From NCBI RefSeq assembly GCF_000203935.1, contig NC_008577.1:868001-932000 (forward strand): a stretch of 64,000 nt of DNA, read 5' to 3'. The DNA comes from Shewanella sp. ANA-3 (GTDB lineage: Bacteria > Pseudomonadota > Gammaproteobacteria > Enterobacterales > Shewanellaceae). The translations under genes and the position numbers were made by a program. The notes beneath the pieces were generated by a model. The model was not told where the DNA came from. It searched no databases and saw only the letters and a list, made by a program, of their open reading frames with translations. Shown one piece after another: positions 40,599-48,977 of this stretch (the first letter of the stretch is position 1; every line of letters starts with the position of its first letter).

Positions 40599-40764
40599 TT
40601 TTATGATCCGCAGGTGGGATTAAACCGAATTCCTGTCGGCAACAAAATCACAACAATTTGAGCTTGCACTCTTTTAATGCAATGGGCGACAGGTTAGAGT
40701 AAAAATTCAACATTAAATAAGAGAGCATAAATGCTCCTTCGACTGCACAAGTAAAGGCGAGTTT

Positions 40765-41796
40765 ATGTCTAGGATTATTACCCAAATCGCCCCCGACAGT
40801 TTAATCAATGCCAAAGGTCAGCCACATTTCGGCCATTTCGATGGCATAGTCGGTAGCTTAGGTTTAGCGGATTTTGCCTATTTCGATACCATGGACAAGC
40901 CCGCATCGGCCTGGGCAAAACGGTTCGATTTTAAGCAGTTCCAGTTTATTTCGATTATCACGCCGCGCTACATCATTGGCATCGCACTGGCGGATATTGC
41001 CTATCTGGGGAGTGGTTTCTGTTATTTATATGACATTAAAAATAACAGGTTAACTCAACAGGACTGGCTAAAACCCTTTGGGATTGGCTACCGGATGACG
41101 CCTTCACCCGCCAACGGGGTTGCCGTAATCGGCGGTAAAGGCGCTAGCGTGACCTTTAAGATCCAAGAGGGTAATTGGCATTTAGTCATTGATACTAAAA
41201 GCATTCAAGCCGATTTAACCCTGCATGCCTTACCCTTAAGTTTACCTATGGCCATGTGTAGTCCCACGGGATACAACGGCTGGACCTATACCCAAAAACA
41301 CAATGGCTTATCGGTCAAAGGACAACTCACCATAGACCATGAACCGCAACCATTGAATTTTGCCCTCGCAGGTTATGATTTTTCCGCGGGCTTTATGCGC
41401 CGAGATACCAGCTGGCGCTGGGCATCCATCAATACCCAAATTGATGAAGGGGTGATTGGATTAAATCTTGCTGCGGGCGTTAATGAAACCGGTGCCAATG
41501 AAAACGTGTTTTGGATCAATGGCGAGCGCCATTTACTCGGACCTGTGCAATTTGAGTTTGACCGTCATGGTCAGCAGGGCACAGATCTCTGGCGTATTCA
41601 TAGTCACGATGGCCGCGTCGATTTAGAGTTTACGGCGCGAAATTGCCGCAGTGAGAAACGCAATTTTATCTTGCTGAAGAGTAATTTCCGTCAATATCTG
41701 GGGCTTTTTAGCGGTTTTATCATCGACAATCAGGGACGTAAATTCCAGCTCAACAATGTGTTGGGATTGACCGAGGACCATTACGCTCGTTGGTAG
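40765..41796 (+). CDS. DUF2804 family protein
   Basis: This 343-residue protein matches the DUF2804 layout, with a predicted all-beta structure. Recognisable parts are the opening region with GHFDGIVGSLGLADFAYFDTMDKPASAWAKRFDFKQFQFISI, the middle LPLSLPMAMCSPTGYNGWTYTQKHNGLSVKG, and the end GLFSGFIIDNQGRKFQLNNVLGLTEDHYARW. The function of the family is unknown; a lipid-related role has been suspected from its fold and neighbours. It is followed 52 bases later by a membrane hydroxylase gene on the same strand. Confidence 0.85.
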   Translation: MSRIITQIAPDSLINAKGQPHFGHFDGIVGSLGLADFAYFDTMDKPASAWAKRFDFKQFQFISIITPRYIIGIALADIAYLGSGFCYLYDIKNNRLTQQDWLKPFGIGYRMTPSPANGVAVIGGKGASVTFKIQEGNWHLVIDTKSIQADLTLHALPLSLPMAMCSPTGYNGWTYTQKHNGLSVKGQLTIDHEPQPLNFALAGYDFSAGFMRRDTSWRWASINTQIDEGVIGLNLAAGVNETGANENVFWINGERHLLGPVQFEFDRHGQQGTDLWRIHSHDGRVDLEFTARNCRSEKRNFILLKSNFRQYLGLFSGFIIDNQGRKFQLNNVLGLTEDHYARW

Positions 41797-41848
41797 ACTA
41801 TGGGCTGATTTACGCTTTAATACAATAATAACAATAGGATAAAGGTAT

Positions 41849-42712
41849 ATGGATATCGCCGCGTTAATCAATCACCCCGAGGTGTTGCTGCTGGTATTGG
41901 CTCCGCTATTTTTTGTCTGCATTTTGCTGGAATGGTATTTCGGCGACAGAAGACAAAAACTACCAGTGAGTGCCCGTTATCACACCAAGGAAGTGCTGTG
42001 TAATTTTAGTCTTGCCGCCATGCATCAAGGGGTGGATATCCTCGCGGGTTTGCTGATTGCTAAGTTGTATCTAGCGGTATTTGGTTGGAAATTATTCGAT
42101 ATTCAAATGGGGCCACTCAGCTTTGTGCTGCTGATGATTGCCCAAGATTTTTGCTATTACTGGTTCCATCGTGCGAGCCATAGAGTGCGTTGGATGTGGG
42201 CGGCCCATGTGGTACACCATAGCTCGGAGAATATGAATTTTAGCACTGCGTTTCGCCAGAGTTTGATGTATCCCTTTGCTGGTATGTGGGTGTTTTGGTT
42301 GCCGCTGGTGATCTTAGGCTTCGACCCTAATTGGGTGGTTTTTGTGGTACTGCTGAACTTAGGATTGCAGTTTTTTGTGCATACCCAAGCGGTGAAAAAA
42401 CTAGGCCCATTAGAATGGCTGTTTAATACGCCATCACATCACAGAGTGCACCATGGGCGTAATCCACAATATATTGATAAAAATTATGCTGGTATTTTAA
42501 TCATCTGGGACAAACTATTTGGTACCTTTGTACCCGAAGAGGAAACAGTGATTTACGGGATCACTAAACCCGTCAACAGTTTTAATCCACTTAAAGTGAC
42601 CTTTAGCGAATGGCGCGATATGTTCAGCGAGGTGACGACGCGGGGGCTGACATTCTCGGAGCGATGTAAAATCCTCTTCGCCCCTCCTGCAAGCCAGCAA
42701 AAGGATGAATGA
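41849..42712 (+). CDS. Sterol desaturase / fatty acid hydroxylase family protein
   Basis: This 287-residue membrane protein has the histidine clusters of the di-iron membrane oxygenase family: FHRASH, HVVHHSSENMN and HRVHHGRN, with further conserved histidines in between. It should insert oxygen or a double bond in a lipid substrate using iron and O2; sterol substrates are unlikely in such bacteria, so a fatty acid or glyceryl-ether lipid is more probable. It lies directly after the DUF2804 gene, suggesting a shared lipid-modifying role. Confidence 0.88.
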   Translation: MDIAALINHPEVLLLVLAPLFFVCILLEWYFGDRRQKLPVSARYHTKEVLCNFSLAAMHQGVDILAGLLIAKLYLAVFGWKLFDIQMGPLSFVLLMIAQDFCYYWFHRASHRVRWMWAAHVVHHSSENMNFSTAFRQSLMYPFAGMWVFWLPLVILGFDPNWVVFVVLLNLGLQFFVHTQAVKKLGPLEWLFNTPSHHRVHHGRNPQYIDKNYAGILIIWDKLFGTFVPEEETVIYGITKPVNSFNPLKVTFSEWRDMFSEVTTRGLTFSERCKILFAPPASQQKDE

Positions 42713-42910
42713 TTTAGCTCAATACGCGAGCAGTAGCCACTCAACGAGTGGTTCGCTCTTCATTAAATAGTGCAAATGGCTAATAGGAGTCAGAGCTTAG
42801 CCTTGCTAGCCTACTTTTCTTTTTTTGCAAATTTACAGATGAAAAAATGTACAGCACCATGCTTTGGTGGTAATTTTTTGTACAAGGGATTCATCTGAGT
42901 AGGTTGCAGT

Positions 42911-43546
42911 ATGGTCGATGAGCCGCATTTAACCTTAGAGGAATTGGCTTGTTTTAGAGAGCTATTTTCTCCTAATCGCATAACCCATAACGCCGAGGAT
43001 GCTTATCCTGAGCCCTTGGTTAACCATGTATTAACGGTCAAAACCGATGTGCCGCAGGCGCTGGCTTTGCTATTGGGTAAGGCCAAGTTAACCCTGCTGG
43101 CCGAGGTCGGCCCCTATAAACTCTGGTTTCCCTTAGAGATGCGCCTCGATGATTTTGGTCAATTGCAGCCTACTCTTGGGGTGCCTGAAGTGTTTGACGC
43201 GACTGGCGCGGAGCGAAGTTGGCGTTTGACTCAGCCAGAAGATGTGTGGATCTTCGACCAAGATCGGGGTGAACAGTGGTCTGTGGTGTCTTTGTCGAGT
43301 TCTGGTATGGCGATCCGTGCTAAATCACCACAACAGTTTGAGCGCTTAGTCGATAGTCAAGAACTGCAATTACAGTTGCCCGATGGTGAAACCATGCGGG
43401 TTAAAATCGAGCCTATTCGCCATGAAGAGGGACTGGCGATTGTCAGGTTTCAGGCCGAAGCCGAAGAGCGAGAAGCCCTGCGTCAGTTCCTCTTTAATCG
43501 TCACCGCAGTCAATATCCAAAGCTCTATGCCAGCTTGCGCGGATAA
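42911..43546 (+). CDS. PilZ-like domain protein
   Basis: This 211-residue soluble protein has an N-terminal alpha/beta part and a C-terminal region that resembles PilZ domains: WSVVSLSSSGMAIRAKSP corresponds to the usual D/N-x-S-x-x-G motif, and ALRQFLFNRHRSQYPKLY is the usual C-terminal helix. The arginine-rich RxxxR switch upstream of the domain is not obvious, so c-di-GMP binding is doubtful. It is transcribed alone, 168 bases before mpl. Confidence 0.6.
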   Translation: MVDEPHLTLEELACFRELFSPNRITHNAEDAYPEPLVNHVLTVKTDVPQALALLLGKAKLTLLAEVGPYKLWFPLEMRLDDFGQLQPTLGVPEVFDATGAERSWRLTQPEDVWIFDQDRGEQWSVVSLSSSGMAIRAKSPQQFERLVDSQELQLQLPDGETMRVKIEPIRHEEGLAIVRFQAEAEEREALRQFLFNRHRSQYPKLYASLRG

Positions 43547-43714
43547 GTGAGCTGAGTGGCACAATTCTGTTAGCTAAACTTCACTCAATTGTAAAAATCC
43601 CTTTCTCTATCAGTATCTTTGCCAAACAAGTGGCTTTTCCGAGATCCTAACCTGCCAATCTGCGGTGCTATGGATTAGAATAGCCTTGAATTCAAAAACA
43701 TCAGAGCGAGCGGT

Positions 43715-45112
43715 ATGCACGTACATATTTTAGGAATTTGTGGAACCTTCATGGGTGGTCTAGCACTCTTGGCTAGGGCAAAAGGGCACAGAGTGACAGG
43801 CTCGGATGCCAACGTCTATCCACCGATGAGTACGCAGCTTGAAGAGCAAGGTATTGAACTCATTCAAGGTTTTGACCAAAGCCAGTTAGGTGAAGCGGGC
43901 AGTTATCCCGATCTTGTGGTGATTGGTAATGCCATGAGCCGAGGTAATCCTTGCGTCGAAGCGGTATTAAACCTTGGGATCCCTTACACTTCTGGACCAC
44001 AGTTTTTAGCCGATCATATTCTGCCTGAGCGTTGGGTGTTAGCCGTGTCTGGTACCCATGGAAAGACCTCCACCTCAAGCATGCTGGCGTGGATCTTAGA
44101 GGATTGTGGTTATCAACCCGGTTTCTTGATTGGCGGCGTGCCGCAAAACTTTGGCGTGTCGGCCCGTTTAGGGGAGTCGGCGTTTTTTGTGGTCGAAGCC
44201 GATGAGTACGACAGCGCCTTCTTCGATAAGCGTTCTAAATTTGTGCATTATCATCCCCGTACGCTGGTGATCAATAACCTCGAGTTTGACCATGCCGATA
44301 TTTTTGCCGATTTAGCGGCGATCCAAAAACAGTTCCATCATCTGATCCGAACCGTGCCAGGGCAAGGCAAAGTGATTTGGCCTGCCGATTCCCACGCGGT
44401 TAAGCAAACCATTGATATGGGCTGCTGGAGCGAGCAAGAGACGTTCCACACCGCTGAGGTGACTAAGGGCTGGCATGCTAAGGCTTTAAGTGATGATTGC
44501 CATGAGTTTGAAGTGTTCTTCGACGGCGAATCCCAAGGTGTGCTCGAATGGGCGCTGATTGGTCAGCACAATATTGAAAACGCGCTAATGGCCATCGCGG
44601 CCGCGCGCCATGTTGGGGTTAAACCGAGTGCTGCTATCGCGGCATTAACCCGCTTTGTACCGCCGAAACGTCGTCTAGAGCTGTTGGGTACTGTTCACGG
44701 TGTGAGCGTATACGATGATTTTGCTCACCATCCAACGGCGATTGCGACCACCATTAAGGGCATGCGTGCCAAGGTCGGTCAAAGCAAAATCACTATCGTA
44801 TTAGAGCCACGCTCAAACACCATGAAGAGTGGGGTGCACAAAGACACGCTGGCTCATTCCATGCTGCAAGCGGACGAAGCCTTTTTATATCAAGCCGATA
44901 CTATCGATTGGAATATGAAAGAGGCGATGGAAGCGGCGGTGATCCCTGTGACTGTTCTGCATCAAATTGATGATGTTGTGGCTAAAGTCTCTGCTTCGGC
45001 AAAAGTGGGTGACACTATCGTGGTGATGAGTAACGGCGGCTTTGGTGGCTTACATAAGAAACTGTTGGCGGCGCTCGAAGTCAGCCCACAGTTTGTTCAG
45101 CAGGCGGACTAA
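43715..45112 (+). CDS. mpl: UDP-N-acetylmuramate:tripeptide ligase Mpl
   Basis: Mpl joins the recycled tripeptide L-Ala-gamma-D-Glu-meso-DAP to UDP-MurNAc, returning murein pieces to cell-wall synthesis. The 465-residue Mur ligase shows the start [25 protein letters not shown], the ATP loop [35 protein letters not shown], and [19 protein letters not shown]. ubiX starts 3 bases after its stop, so the two are co-translated. Confidence 0.95.
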   Translation: MHVHILGICGTFMGGLALLARAKGHRVTGSDANVYPPMSTQLEEQGIELIQGFDQSQLGEAGSYPDLVVIGNAMSRGNPCVEAVLNLGIPYTSGPQFLADHILPERWVLAVSGTHGKTSTSSMLAWILEDCGYQPGFLIGGVPQNFGVSARLGESAFFVVEADEYDSAFFDKRSKFVHYHPRTLVINNLEFDHADIFADLAAIQKQFHHLIRTVPGQGKVIWPADSHAVKQTIDMGCWSEQETFHTAEVTKGWHAKALSDDCHEFEVFFDGESQGVLEWALIGQHNIENALMAIAAARHVGVKPSAAIAALTRFVPPKRRLELLGTVHGVSVYDDFAHHPTAIATTIKGMRAKVGQSKITIVLEPRSNTMKSGVHKDTLAHSMLQADEAFLYQADTIDWNMKEAMEAAVIPVTVLHQIDDVVAKVSASAKVGDTIVVMSNGGFGGLHKKLLAALEVSPQFVQQAD

Positions 45113-45114
45113 AT

Positions 45115-45774
45115 ATGGCCTACGCCAAATCTGAGAAAGCCATTAGCTTAGCCTGGACGGGGGCCTCGGGCGCGCCCTATGGCTTGAAATTATTAGAATG
45201 TTTATTAGCCTCGGGCTATCAAGTATTTTTAATGATCTCGAGCGCCGCCCGTGTGGTGCTGGCCACTGAGCATGGCTTGCAGCTCAGTGCGAACAGCGAT
45301 AAAGCCAAGGCACAACTGCTCGAGGTGCTGGCACAGAAACAGATAACCTTATCTGGCGAGTTAGTGGTATTAGGCAAAGATGAGTGGTTTTCGCCGCCAG
45401 CATCCGGCAGTGCTGCACCCAAACAAATGGTGATTTGCCCTTGTTCGACGGGGACACTGGCAGCTGTTGCCACTGGCATGAGCAATAATTTGCTCGAACG
45501 GGCGGCGGACGTGGTATTAAAAGAGCGCGGTCAGCTGATCCTAGTTCCGCGTGAAACTCCATTTAATGCCATACACTTAGAGCATATGTTAACTCTGTCG
45601 CGCTTAGGTGCCACTATTATGCCTGCGGCGCCGGGCTTTTATCATAATCCCAAATCCGTAGAAGATCTGGTAGACTTCATGGTCGCTCGAATCCTCGATC
45701 ATTTGGGCGTTGACCATGCATTAACGAGTCGCTGGGGCTATGACAAACACTCCCCCAATGACATCGACAATTGA
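45115..45774 (+). CDS. ubiX: Flavin prenyltransferase UbiX
   Basis: UbiX attaches a dimethylallyl group to FMN, making the prenyl-FMN cofactor of UbiD decarboxylase for ubiquinone synthesis. The 219-residue protein shows [45 protein letters not shown], and [17 protein letters not shown], all family signatures. It lies between mpl and hpt with gaps of 3 and 7 bases, so it is part of one operon. Confidence 0.94.
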   Translation: MAYAKSEKAISLAWTGASGAPYGLKLLECLLASGYQVFLMISSAARVVLATEHGLQLSANSDKAKAQLLEVLAQKQITLSGELVVLGKDEWFSPPASGSAAPKQMVICPCSTGTLAAVATGMSNNLLERAADVVLKERGQLILVPRETPFNAIHLEHMLTLSRLGATIMPAAPGFYHNPKSVEDLVDFMVARILDHLGVDHALTSRWGYDKHSPNDIDN

Positions 45775-45781
45775 GACTGAT

Positions 45782-46312
45782 ATGAAACACACCACCGAAG
45801 TGATGATCTCCGCCGAAGAGATCAGCCAAAAATTGGATCAAATGGCCGAGCAAATCAATGCCCACTATGCCAACAGCGAGCGTTTGCTGATGGTGGGATT
45901 GTTAAAAGGTTCAGTCGTATTTATGGCTGATCTGTGCCGCCGTATTAAAGGCCACGTTGAAATCGATTTTATGTCGGTTTCGAGTTATGGCAATGCCATG
46001 ACCAGCTCACGGGATGTGAAAGTGCTGAAGGATGTGCAATCGGATATCGCGGGCCGCGACGTGCTGATTGTCGAAGACTTAATTGACTCGGGCAACACTT
46101 TAAACAAAGTGCGCGAAATGCTGTTATTGCGTGAGCCAAAGAGCTTAGCCCTGTGCACTCTGTTGGATAAACCCGAACGCCGTGAAGTGGATGTTAAAGT
46201 CGACTTTATCGGTTTTACGATCCCAGACGAGTTTATTGTGGGTTACGGCATCGATTATGCGGAGCAATACCGCAACTTGCCTTATATCGCCAAAGTGGTG
46301 CCGCTCGAATAA
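45782..46312 (+). CDS. hpt: Hypoxanthine phosphoribosyltransferase
   Basis: This enzyme converts hypoxanthine and PRPP to IMP in purine salvage. The 176-residue protein shows [31 protein letters not shown], and the PRPP-binding loop [15 protein letters not shown] chose the ATG at 45782 since it matches the usual length (about 178) and puts the start 7 bases after the ubiX stop; an earlier in-frame start would overlap ubiX. A terminator closes the mpl-ubiX-hpt unit. Confidence 0.94.
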   Translation: MKHTTEVMISAEEISQKLDQMAEQINAHYANSERLLMVGLLKGSVVFMADLCRRIKGHVEIDFMSVSSYGNAMTSSRDVKVLKDVQSDIAGRDVLIVEDLIDSGNTLNKVREMLLLREPKSLALCTLLDKPERREVDVKVDFIGFTIPDEFIVGYGIDYAEQYRNLPYIAKVVPLE

Positions 46313-46331
46313 GCCCGATGCGTTATGACTC

Positions 46332-46355
46332 AAACTCCCGCCTAGGCGGGAGTTT
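46332..46355 (+). terminator. Rho-independent terminator of mpl-ubiX-hpt
   Basis: A perfect 11-bp stem (46332-46342 with 46345-46355) with a minimal 2-base centre is followed by a T-rich tract. Confidence 0.8.
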
Positions 46356-46562
46356 TGTTTTGTGCCGAAAGTTGGCTACGCAAATGTTGTTTGGGGTCAC
46401 GTATCCGCGTTTGGTGATCCATTAGTTATTTTTAATAAATTAATCTGTATTGATTCAATCAACTAGAGTCATACTTCGTTTTTATACAGCTTGGCGTATT
46501 GCATTTGCTGTTTTCGACACCATCTTATTGTTTTGTTCATTCTTTCAGGATCAGGTAGCACT

Positions 46563-47501
46563 ATGGCCAATCATGCCCATGCTCTCGTACTCGAGGGGCT
46601 AAAAAAAACCTACAAAGGCGGCGTTGAGGCGGTAAAGGGGATTAGCCTTACCGTTGAACAGGGAGACTTTTTTGCATTGCTCGGCCCGAATGGCGCGGGT
46701 AAGTCGACCACCATTGGGATTATCAGCTCCTTAGTGCAGAAAACCGCTGGCTCTGTGCAGGTGTTTGATTTTGATATCGATAAGCAGCTCGAGGAAGCCA
46801 AGCTGTGCATAGGTTTAGTGCCACAGGAATTTAACTTCAACCAATTTGAAACCGTACTGCAAATTGTAGTGAACCAAGCCGGTTACTACGGCGTGCCAAA
46901 GCATATTGCCCTTGAGCGTGCTGAAAAATACTTAAGCCAGCTGGATTTGTGGGATAAGCGCAACAGCCAATCTCGCACCTTGTCGGGCGGGATGAAGCGG
47001 CGATTAATGATTGCCCGCGCCCTGATGCACGAACCTAAGTTACTGATCTTAGATGAACCAACGGCGGGGGTCGATATTGAGCTACGCCGCTCAATGTGGG
47101 AATTCCTCAAGCAAATCAACCAACAGGGCGTGACTATTATTCTGACTACCCACTACCTTGAAGAAGCTGAAATGCTGTGTCGCAATATCGGCATTATCGA
47201 TAAGGGCGTGCTGGTGGAGTGTACGAGCATGAAGGCCTTGCTGAGTAAACTGAATCTCGAAACCTTTATCCTCGACCTGCGCCGCGACATCGATGTCGCC
47301 CCTACATTGAATGGTATGGTGTGCCGTTTAACCGATCCGCATACCTTAGAGGTGGATGTGGCGAAGGACCACAACCTCAATGATGTGTTTACGCAACTAA
47401 CCGCCGCTAAGGTAGAGGTTTTGTCGATGCGTAACAAATCCAATCGTTTAGAAGAACTCTTCGTCGAGTTAGTAAAGAAAACCCAAGGAGCTAAGGCATG
47501 A
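46563..47501 (+). CDS. yadG: ABC transporter ATP-binding protein (YadG-like)
   Basis: This 312-residue ATPase has Walker A (GPNGAGKST), the ABC signature (LSGGMKRRLMIARALMHEP), Walker B (LLILDEPTAGVD) and the H-loop (TTHYLEEAE). It is close to E. coli YadG in length and partner. It pairs with the ABC-2 permease whose start overlaps by 4 bases. The complex is an exporter of unknown substrate. I moved the start to the ATG at 46563, as an upstream in-frame start adds an unlike 24-residue extension. Confidence 0.9.
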   Translation: MANHAHALVLEGLKKTYKGGVEAVKGISLTVEQGDFFALLGPNGAGKSTTIGIISSLVQKTAGSVQVFDFDIDKQLEEAKLCIGLVPQEFNFNQFETVLQIVVNQAGYYGVPKHIALERAEKYLSQLDLWDKRNSQSRTLSGGMKRRLMIARALMHEPKLLILDEPTAGVDIELRRSMWEFLKQINQQGVTIILTTHYLEEAEMLCRNIGIIDKGVLVECTSMKALLSKLNLETFILDLRRDIDVAPTLNGMVCRLTDPHTLEVDVAKDHNLNDVFTQLTAAKVEVLSMRNKSNRLEELFVELVKKTQGAKA

Positions 47502-48268
47502 AACAGCTGTATTTTATCGCCTTTAAAAGCATATTAACTAAGGAAATCAATCGTTTTACCCGGATCTGGATCCAGACCTTAGTCCCGCCAGCAATCACTA
47601 TGACCTTGTATTTTTTGATTTTTGGTAACTTGGTCGGTAGCCGCATTGGCGATATGGGGGGCGTATCTTATATGGAGTTTATTGCGCCTGGTCTAATCAT
47701 GATGTCGGTGATTACTAACTCCTATTCGAATGTGGCGAGCTCTTTCTATAGCGCGAAATTTCAACGCAATCTCGAGGAGTTAATGGTCGCGCCTGTACCT
47801 CACTATGTGATGATCGCAGGCTATGTGGGTGGCGGTGTCGCACGGGGCTTATGCGTTGGTTTAATCGTCACGCTAGTCGCCATGTTCTTTGTCGATATCA
47901 GCTTGCACCATGCAGGCCTTGTGGTCATGACGGTATTTTTAACCTCAGTGCTGTTCTCCTTAGGGGGATTAATTAACGCGGTATTTGCCAAGAGTTTCGA
48001 TGATATCAGCATCATCCCGACGTTTGTGCTCACGCCCTTAACCTACCTCGGAGGGGTATTCTATTCACTGTCGTTGCTGCCATCCTTCTGGCAAGGCGTT
48101 TCTGCACTGAACCCTGTGGTCTATATGATCAACGTCTTTCGTTACGGTTTCTTAGGTTTTGCCGATATCAGCATTCCGCTTTCTATTGGCATTATGGTGG
48201 GCTTTTGCGCCGTACTCTGGGGTGTTGCTTATTACCTAATCTCGCGGGGAATAGGGCTGCGTTCGTAA
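47498..48268 (+). CDS. yadH: ABC-2 type permease (YadH-like)
   Basis: This 256-residue inner-membrane protein has six hydrophobic helices and the ABC-2 motifs (MEFIAPGLIMMSVITNSYSN, SFYSAKFQRNLEELMVAPVPHYVMI, TPLTYLGGVFYSLSLLP, NPVVYMINVFRYGFLG). It has the same length as E. coli YadH. Its ATG overlaps the stop of the ATPase gene (ATGA), so the two subunits are made together. Confidence 0.92.
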   Translation: MKQLYFIAFKSILTKEINRFTRIWIQTLVPPAITMTLYFLIFGNLVGSRIGDMGGVSYMEFIAPGLIMMSVITNSYSNVASSFYSAKFQRNLEELMVAPVPHYVMIAGYVGGGVARGLCVGLIVTLVAMFFVDISLHHAGLVVMTVFLTSVLFSLGGLINAVFAKSFDDISIIPTFVLTPLTYLGGVFYSLSLLPSFWQGVSALNPVVYMINVFRYGFLGFADISIPLSIGIMVGFCAVLWGVAYYLISRGIGLRS

Positions 48269-48292
48269 ATAACGCTCAAGGTTGCATTTTGG

Positions 48293-48313
48293 AAGGCATA
48301 AATTTTATGCCTT
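48293..48313 (+). terminator. Rho-independent terminator after yadH
   Basis: AAGGCATA (48293-48300) pairs with TATGCCTT (48306-48313), followed by TT and a T-rich stretch. Confidence 0.6.
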
Positions 48314-48411
48314 TTCATTTGTGGGTTTCTGTTTGGAGGATTATTTAGCTTCATTTTTGGTGATAACTTGCTAAGGTAAAACTATAAGTTGATTTGTAGT
48401 GAAGGATTGGT

Positions 48412-48915
48412 ATGGACAGGACTTTATATATACTGATTGCGAGTTGCTTGTTTGGTTGTTCGAATGCAAAAAATGAAGTTATTGCTAGTGACGCTCTTTC
48501 GACTAGCAATGCTCAAGTAACAGCTTTATTTGCCGAAGGAGAACGCAATCCGCAAAGCAACCTATCTTCTACAGCGTCAAAGGGCTTGGCCCAGAAAAGT
48601 AAATTATACAGTTATCAATTTAATGAGCGTCAGTTTACTGCTGATACTGCTAGATTAGTTAAAGGAACCGTGGTTTACGATACGCAAATATCGATGTTTG
48701 GAAAACTAAGAGGTTCTTTCGTGCTGGTTTCTAAATCCGATTTAGCAACATTATCCTCTGGTTTTAGGATTGAGCGCATTGCAGAAAATACTTATCGATT
48801 AACGCCAATCGATAGCTCTTTTTTATTATTAGATATCCTCGAAAAGCTACAGAAATTAGGCCAAGTCGAATTAGAGGTGGATTACACTCCACGAGATAAA
48901 AATTTTGAAATGTAG
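48412..48915 (+). CDS. Hypothetical lipoprotein, 167 aa
   Basis: I do not recognise this protein. It has a lipoprotein signal (LIASCLFGC, lipobox LFGC), then a Ser/Asn-rich linker and a compact C-terminal part (RLVKGTVVYDTQISMFGKLRGSFVLVSKSDLATLS, YRLTPIDSSFLLLDILEKLQKLGQVELEVDYTP). It should sit in the envelope. Base composition is AT-richer than most neighbours. It ends at a strong bidirectional terminator shared with the large protease gene. Confidence 0.65.
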   Translation: MDRTLYILIASCLFGCSNAKNEVIASDALSTSNAQVTALFAEGERNPQSNLSSTASKGLAQKSKLYSYQFNERQFTADTARLVKGTVVYDTQISMFGKLRGSFVLVSKSDLATLSSGFRIERIAENTYRLTPIDSSFLLLDILEKLQKLGQVELEVDYTPRDKNFEM

Positions 48916-48936
48916 CAGTAATGAATTATTTGAAAT

Positions 48937-48963
48937 AAAAAAGCCGCAAATTGCGGCTTTTTT
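48937..48963. terminator. Bidirectional Rho-independent terminator
   Basis: The A-tract plus GCCGC (48937-48947) pairs with GCGGC plus T-tract (48953-48963) around AAATT. It separates the convergent lipoprotein and protease genes. Confidence 0.82.
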
Positions 48964-48977
48964 TATCTGAGTTAGCG

